DNA of 64,000 nucleotides, from NCBI GenBank assembly GCA_002914805.1, contig JXTB01000071.1, positions 1,033,724 through 1,097,723 on the forward strand, given 5' to 3'. Below the pieces are notes generated by a model that had not been told where the DNA came from, did not search any database, and was given only the letters and a program-made list of their open reading frames with translations. This DNA comes from Parasponia andersonii. Its lineage: Eukaryota; Streptophyta; Magnoliopsida; Rosales; Cannabaceae. This document shows positions 59,198-64,000 of the stretch, one piece after another. The position numbers were made by a program, and so were the translations under genes. Each line of letters starts with the position of its first letter. Within the stretch, counting starts at the first letter, position 1.

Positions 59198-59659
59198 TTA
59201 AAAATGAACGACTCCATGATAATCGACGATGGATTTTATGTAAAGATGAATTGGGAGGTAGACCCCGCATTTGAGAACTGCTTCAGAGAATGAGGCAATT
59301 CCACGAGGTGGTGTATGTGGTCGATTGAACTTTATGGGAAGGCGAAGAGGGATGGCGATCTTGTAGTTGCACATGATTTTGCTGAGCCTGTTCGTGGTAC
59401 AGTTCGTCTTTATATTGGTACATGACCAGTCTCCCTCTACATATTGATAACCCATTGCGAACACAGGGGCATCTCTGATATGCCGGGGCCATTGGTCTTG
59501 AGGAAGGTCACTTATGCAAGGATTACTTTGCCTGACCCTGGTTATCTCAACTTCGGGTTCTGGCTCAAGATAATCTTCGAGGTTTATGGAGCTAACACTG
59601 GTATTAGAAGATTCTCCTAAGAATGCATTCTCTTCCCTAAAATCCTCACTACTAGACAT
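59198..59659 (-). pseudogene. Tat antisense ORF block, putative gypsy-type transposon domain
   Basis: The minus-strand frame starts MSSSEDFREENAFLGESSNT and includes HTPPRGIASFSEAVLKCGVY and LPIHLYIKSIVDYHGVV. This resembles the plant 'putative gypsy-type transposon' domain (Pfam PF04195 by my recollection), which often appears as a separate antisense gene in Tat elements. Its function is unknown. The homologous reading continues further left to about 58940. Confidence 0.65.
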
Positions 59660-60671
59660 CTGAAAAGAAATATGGATGGATTTAGTCCTATGCGAGCATC
59701 AGGGACCTTAGCTATATGCGAGCAGTTTTGGGGTCTCATCCTAGGATTGCATCAACAAGCTACTCATCGAATTTTTTCTAATCGATCTACAGATTCATAA
59801 AAATCGTTCGAGCAGTTCGTTAAAAAAAAAATAAAAAACTCTTTCACGAGTTCATCTCTGTCAGTCATCTAAAAGAAGGTATTCTATAAACCAACGAAGG
59901 GGATCTAAAAATTTCCATTTTACAGTCCATCTGAATATGGGATGGGTTTATGTTCAGAATATTTAGCCTCTATGGTTTGTTCCTATTTTCTAGAAATAGG
60001 ATCTGTAAATAAAAGTTCTGGAAAAATCGAAGAACAAGAGAGAGAGGATATATACTAACCTTTCTTCGAAGACGGAGGGACCAAGATGACGTCTGAAGGA
60101 TTGTGATGATAACTTCGTCGGAGAAGATGACAAAGTTATGCAAGCTGAGAAACAGAACGACGCCGGAAGGATTGCTCAGTGAATACTTCGGGTTTCGAGA
60201 TAAAATGACGCCGAAAGGGTTGCTCTATGAATACTTCGGGTTTCGAGAAAAATAGCAGACGATAGGTTTTTTGAAGAAGAGGCAGATTAGTTTTCAATAT
60301 ATATGCCTCGAGCATCGTCAAATCACAGCCGTAGATCAAGGTATTTAATTTTCAGATCCAAAGGCTGAAGTTCACGCGGGATTTAATTTTTCCGAAATTA
60401 AATCGGTATCTTTTCAAAATTTGAAACGATTCGATTTAAGACAACAGCTGGCATCATCGCTATCATTGTGTCTGTCAGAAAAGGTGACACGTGGTTTCAT
60501 CCATCAGAAAAAAGTGCGCATGATCTTAAAAAAGTGAGATTTGAGATCTGGCGACTCTTCGACTCTTCACGAGTCTCAAGTCTAGGTCATGACATAGCAT
60601 TTTTAAACTCGCACTTCTAGTAGAAAGAAGCTCCATTTTGTCCTAAAGAACTAATGGAGCTGGAGGGCAAT
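59660..60671. other. Tat element 3' region before the 3' LTR
   Basis: No coding frame stands out. A diverged duplication of about 65 bases occurs near 60145-60255 (GAATACTTCGGGTTTCGAGA twice). The stretch ends with a purine-rich tract GGAGCTGGAGGGCAAT, the likely polypurine tract. Its position upstream of the antisense ORFs also makes it the probable promoter of that antisense gene. Confidence 0.5.
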
Positions 60672-61352
60672 TATTGTGCGGTCTAAAATCTTATATGTTG
60701 GTCAATACCAAAAAGGGAAAAATTGACCAAGTGAACGTGTCAGGTCGCATGAGAAAGAGTTAAGTGCGACCTCTTCCGGAAGAGTTAAGTACGACCTCCA
60801 CCGCATAAGTTAGTGCGACCTCCACCGCATAAGTTAGTGCGACTTCCTCGGAACGAGTTAAGTGCGGCCATAATGAAAAAGAAACTAGACTAAGCTTCGT
60901 CAAACGGGTAACCTACAAAGAAAGGGAAACAAAAGTTTCTCTTTAAAGATCGACCAGTCATCTCATTTAAGTGATTATCCAGTTATATTGTTACTCAAAT
61001 TGTATTGTCCGATTATACAGTTACCCATTCTCACCATTGGGAAATATTGAGCTATCCTCACCTATATAAAGGGAGTACAATGTTTAAGTGGAGGATCTTT
61101 TTCGACTTCTTTCGGATCTTTTTAGATTTCTTAAACTCTTGCTTCTTCCTTCCGGACAACATATTGTAATTTTGAGCTCTTGTAATTCTCCAGAAAATAG
61201 TAAAAAACGGTAGACGTAGGCTCATCTTTTTTGGGGTTGAACCACTATAAAATTCTTGTCTCTTTGTTTGCTTTAGTTAATTAACCATTTTCACACACAA
61301 GACACATTTTGCAATTTTTCTAAATTTATTTTTGACAAAACCTCTGTCAACA
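60672..61352 (+). repeat. 3' LTR of the Tat element
   Basis: The LTR matches 50109-50789 along its full length at about 94-95 percent by eye. The tandem units near its start are rearranged relative to the 5' LTR. It abuts the leader of the oxygenase-like gene. Its TATATAAAGG motif (near 61062) points toward that gene and could in principle serve as a promoter. Confidence 0.9.
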
Positions 61353-61626
61353 TGAACTAAACAAAAGAAGCAGAAACTTCCCTCCACTACTCTTCTTCCT
61401 CCATAGTTAACTCCCTAAAAAACGTCACTCAACCTTTCTCTCTATCTCTCTCCCTTAGTATTGCTTTCACACACAACACACAGACGCAAAGCAATGAGTT
61501 GCCATTTTTGGAGGTCTCTCTCTCCTCCTCTACAACTATAATAATAAGACTTGCTCTTCTTCTTCTTCTTCTTCTCCAACATCACACCTCGCTCGCTCTC
61601 TCTCCCGCCTCGTTACGTGTCGCAGT
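61353..61626 (+). promoter_or_regulatory. 5' leader region of the oxygenase-like gene, with uORF
   Basis: The stretch is rich in CT runs (CTCTCTATCTCTCTCCC, TCTTCTTCTTC), as in many plant 5' UTRs. An upstream ATG at 61494 opens a 15-codon frame that stops at 61541, before the main ATG at 61627. Such a uORF could dampen translation. The promoter proper was probably separated from this leader by the Tat insertion. Confidence 0.45.
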
Positions 61627-61907
61627 ATGTCTTGTCAGTCTCAAGCCCCATTCCCTACTCTCAGAACTGTCACACTTTCCTACTCCCACCTCCAGGTAAT
61701 TGTCTTTTCTCTCCTTCACAAATTACAACTACTTTCTATGTGTTTGGTTCCCCAGAAAAATAAAAAATAAAAAATAAAATAAAAAAAAGAGGAAAAATAA
61801 ATCTCTCTTTTTTTTCGTGGTTTAAACAGGACAAGAACACAGATTTGTCTTTGAAGATTGAGGAAGGGTTCGGGCCAAGCGGGCTACGAATTCTATCTGT
61901 AACAGAT
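61627..61907 (+). CDS. 2-oxoglutarate/Fe(II) oxygenase-like gene, first two coding exons
   Basis: Exon 1 (61627-61695) encodes MSCQSQAPFPTLRTVTLSYS then HLQ. A GT donor follows at 61696 and an AG acceptor ends at 61829. Exon 2 (61830-61907) encodes DKNTDLSLKIEEGFGPSGLR then ILSVTD, with a GTATGC donor at 61908. Both exons are whole numbers of codons, so the frame carries across. The joined N-terminus, with its 'LSYSxLQ...KIEEGFGPxGLxILSVTDV' pattern, is what I recall from an uncharacterised plant family of oxygenase-like proteins related to isopenicillin-N synthase. Those proteins are about 350-400 residues, so only the first 49 residues lie here. The expected next exon (starting near VPGF) is not visible before 64000, where CACTA repeats occur. 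The gene may continue beyond the window or be truncated. Confidence 0.6.
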
Positions 61908-63360
61908 GTATGCCTATGATTTTGGCTTAATATCGTTTTTATATGTTATGCTTTTAATATGCTTTTTTGTTTTTTATTTTTTATTTTTATGATCGTAACA
62001 ACAATTCCCAAAGCTATGTTATGTAATTCCTATTGCATTGTGTATTGTGTTCTAAACGAATTTGTGTTCAAATCGTTTGTTCTTAGATAGAATTGATTCT
62101 TAAGCTGTTGTGAACAAGTTCAAATGCATCATTTATTTTATTTATTTTTTTTTTTTGGCTTCGGATGTACTGATATGCAAGATAATTAAATATGCGTGTG
62201 TAACATATCTTTGTTTGGTATGAGCAGAATGAGAGAAGACCGGAATCCCCTCTCTTCTAAAGAGAAACTAATTAAGAAACTGAAGAAAAATTCATCATAA
62301 GGACCACATACATACATGGCTTTAATTCTTAGAATATATATATATATATATGTGTTTTGTCCCAAGCAGTTTAACGGACGAAGAAGAAAAGATCATTAAT
62401 CCATGGTCAGTAGTATTGTCACATTGTTATTTTCAAATTTCACATAAATGGTAACGGGTAAGAATAAAAAAAGTCTAAAAAATAAAGGCCAAAGGAGAAT
62501 ATAATATCAATTAGTTGTAACTAATTGAAATTGTTATAACAGTTTTACATAATTCATACTAACAAATTGTAATAACTAACTAGAAATTTCTACTGGTCTA
62601 GTTAGCTCTGAGTCAGCATCATAGCTTCAATATGTACTCATCATGGTGATTTGCTAACTACCAACTAACTCATCATGATAACATAAATAAATATATGCGT
62701 GCATGTTATGTCATATGAGGCCTTCCTACTGCTATTGGCTCATGCTTATATATGAGACTCAAGAGATTGTTAGCCAAACAATAAATACGTCAATGAGAAA
62801 CATATGCCATGAAAAAAGATGTAAACAGGAAATCAAAATAGGAAATAGAAATTGCACTCAGAACCAATTTCAGAAGCACAAAAACAGTTTTGTGATACAA
62901 GCCTACCAAACAAACAAGTATTTATTGGACTCGACAACTCAAAGTTTTTAATGTTTTTGAGTTTAAAAAAAGTGGATCCAAATCTGATACCAAACGGGTC
63001 AATATTTCTAATTCAGATCAACGACCCAACAACTCAAACTCGAAGAAGATCAATATGCAATTACAAAAAATGTATAAATGTGTCACTTAAAATGATTCCC
63101 AAATCTTAACATCTCAAGGCTCTAAGTCTCAAATTCAATATTCAGAAGATTTTTTTTTATAAAAAAAACCATTTCAACAAAGAAGAAAATTTCGCAAACC
63201 CCTTCATTACTAACACTTGAATAGAGTCTTGATCAATGCATATAACAAAAAATCCATCGAATCCAAAATGCCCATATAAACAAAATTTCAAACATTAAAA
63301 TTAAAAAAAATAAATATACAAAATCAGTTTCAGAAGCACTTACCTTTCAAACCACAAGAT
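61908..63360 (+). other. Probable intron 2 or intergenic DNA
   Basis: After the exon 2 donor I see no further exon of the oxygenase-like gene. The stretch is AT-rich with T runs and a TA repeat near 62336-62351. Frames such as 62703-62951 and 62852-63109 are not recognised. Confidence 0.4.
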
Positions 63361-63390
63361 TACTGACAAAAGGAGACCACGAGCCCAAAA

Positions 63391-63437
63391 GACCAAGCAA
63401 AATAAACTGAGACCAAGCAAAATAAACTGAGACCAAG
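63391..63437. repeat. 20-bp tandem repeat
   Basis: GACCAAGCAAAATAAACTGA occurs at 63391 and 63411, with a partial third copy at 63431. Confidence 0.9.
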
Positions 63438-63548
63438 TAAAAGAAAGAGGAACCGAGAGTAAAAGAGAGAGGGCGACGGAAGAGAGAAGGCCGGTAAAGA
63501 AGGAGTGACGGTGAGGGAAGAGTGGCGGAAGAGAGAGAAAAGGGCGGC

Positions 63549-63585
<37 letters not shown>

Positions 63586-63660
63586 GCTGTGAGCAATGAG
63601 AGAAAGAGAAAAATAGGGACTGCAGCTGAAATGAGACTAAGGGAAAGAGGGGAATAGGGT
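63438..63660. repeat. Purine-rich region with GA repeat
   Basis: The plus strand is nearly all purine, with an uninterrupted GA run at about 63551-63579 and GGCGGAAGAG-like repeats. Its complement resembles a CT-rich leader, so a minus-strand transcript starting inside the CACTA sequence to the right is possible. Confidence 0.5.
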
Positions 63661-63669
63661 TTTCTTGTA

Positions 63670-63862
63670 ACAATTTACCGACGGGTTTTACATAGCCCGT
63701 CGGTGAAAGTCTGCTTTCTTGTAGTGATTTACCGACGGGTGAATATTTTCCGTCGGTGAATATTTTTTAAAAAATATGACTATATAAAAACGACCGTGTT
63801 TTAACTTTAAAGGAAGACACTTTCACCGATGGATAACATAAATCCGTCGGTAAATATATTTT
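63670..63862. mobile_element. CACTA terminus and subterminal repeats
   Basis: On the minus strand CACTACAAG sits at 63726-63718 and is followed by AAAGCAGACTTTCACCGACG, the classic tip of a plant CACTA element that would extend to the left. ACCGACGGG and its complement CCCGTCGGT recur as inverted pairs near 63678-63704, 63731-63757 and 63819-63850, the usual subterminal repeats. Because repeats lie on both sides of the tip, two elements may be nested or abutting. No transposase is seen here. Confidence 0.7.
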
Positions 63863-64000
63863 TATAAAATATCTTTTTCTGGGGTAAAAAATAACAGGCG
63901 CCCAAAAATTAATATTCGCGGAGAAAAATCCGGGTTTTTTTCCATATACTTTTGACTGATGAAAAGTTAATCATGAGTCGATATATTGAATATATACCGA

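Larger units (their letters stand above)
50109..61352 (+). mobile_element. Tat-type Ty3/Gypsy element with antisense gene, broken
   Basis: Two LTRs of about 681 bases flank an 11.2-kb element with gag, protease, RT, RNase H, a second archaeal-type RNase H, integrase, and then a 3' region with an antisense gene. The extra RNase H and large 3' region mark the Tat (Ogre/Retand-like) lineage. LTR ends are TGTTG and CAACA. The flanks TGAGT (50104-50108) and TGAAC (61353-61357) may be a decayed target duplication. By eye the LTRs differ at about 5-6 percent of sites, suggesting insertion a few million years ago, younger than the other elements here. The coding part has ten or more breaks, so it is inactive. 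Confidence 0.92.

Noticed and set aside
63347-63673. Leu/Ser/Pro-rich minus-strand frames
   Set aside because: They are translations of the GA-rich repeat region, with no domain signal.
1-64000. CRISPR arrays, tRNA or rRNA genes
   Set aside because: I saw no regularly spaced repeats with unique spacers and no tRNA or rRNA signatures. The genome is a plant's, where CRISPR arrays are not expected.

Overview
The window is plant nuclear DNA, most likely from a eudicot. It is AT-rich and dominated by nested LTR retrotransposons of the Copia and Gypsy types. It also holds CACTA remnants, probable MITE or MULE-type elements and very few host genes. The most specific plant signature is three hairpins of the sulfate-starvation microRNA family miR395: 1088-1210 (+), 29490-29590 (-) and 45722-45826 (-). 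Each has a TATA-like box at a sensible distance upstream. The only other host genes I can support are a RING-H2 ubiquitin ligase locus on the minus strand (30770-31555, one in-frame stop) and the first two coding exons of a gene resembling a plant 2-oxoglutarate/Fe(II) oxygenase (61627-61907, +).

Layout. 1-2673: MIR395 (+) and flanks. 2674-11169: old Copia element on the minus strand with a matching 5-bp target duplication and a nested solo LTR. 11170-15891: intergenic DNA with an AT-rich TIR-like element and an old LTR fragment. 15892-27921: large non-coding LTR element (LARD-like) on the plus strand, with an opposite-strand solo LTR (20013-22087) inside it. 27922-33032: a small gene island with a MITE, MIR395 (-), the RING-H2 gene and a MULE-like TIR element. 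33033-42214: minus-strand Gypsy element with a chromodomain-like end, interrupted by a plus-strand solo LTR (37725-39901). 42215-47372: two blocks paralogous to 1-14290, an LTR fragment and MIR395 (-). 47373-48419: CACTA transposase fragment. 48420-50108: intergenic DNA with a strong palindrome and a 39-bp repeat. 50109-61352: Tat-type Gypsy element with an antisense gene. 61353-64000: start of the oxygenase-like gene, then CACTA terminal repeats.

How it fits together. Two blocks near 42-47 kb match 1-14290 in permuted order. They share a break at the same short motif and place a second MIR395 beside a promoter block that is also conserved at the window's left end. This suggests that miR395 genes here multiplied by segmental duplication and were then spread apart by retrotransposons. 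By eye the LTR pairs give an order of ages: the LARD-like element is oldest (LTRs very diverged), the Copia element intermediate, and the Tat element youngest (LTRs about 5 percent apart). The Tat element sits between the upstream region and the 5' UTR of the oxygenase-like gene. All retroelements look broken. Where I give no gene for a stretch, I saw no convincing coding sequence; short open frames inside LTRs, simple repeats and homopolymers were treated as noise.
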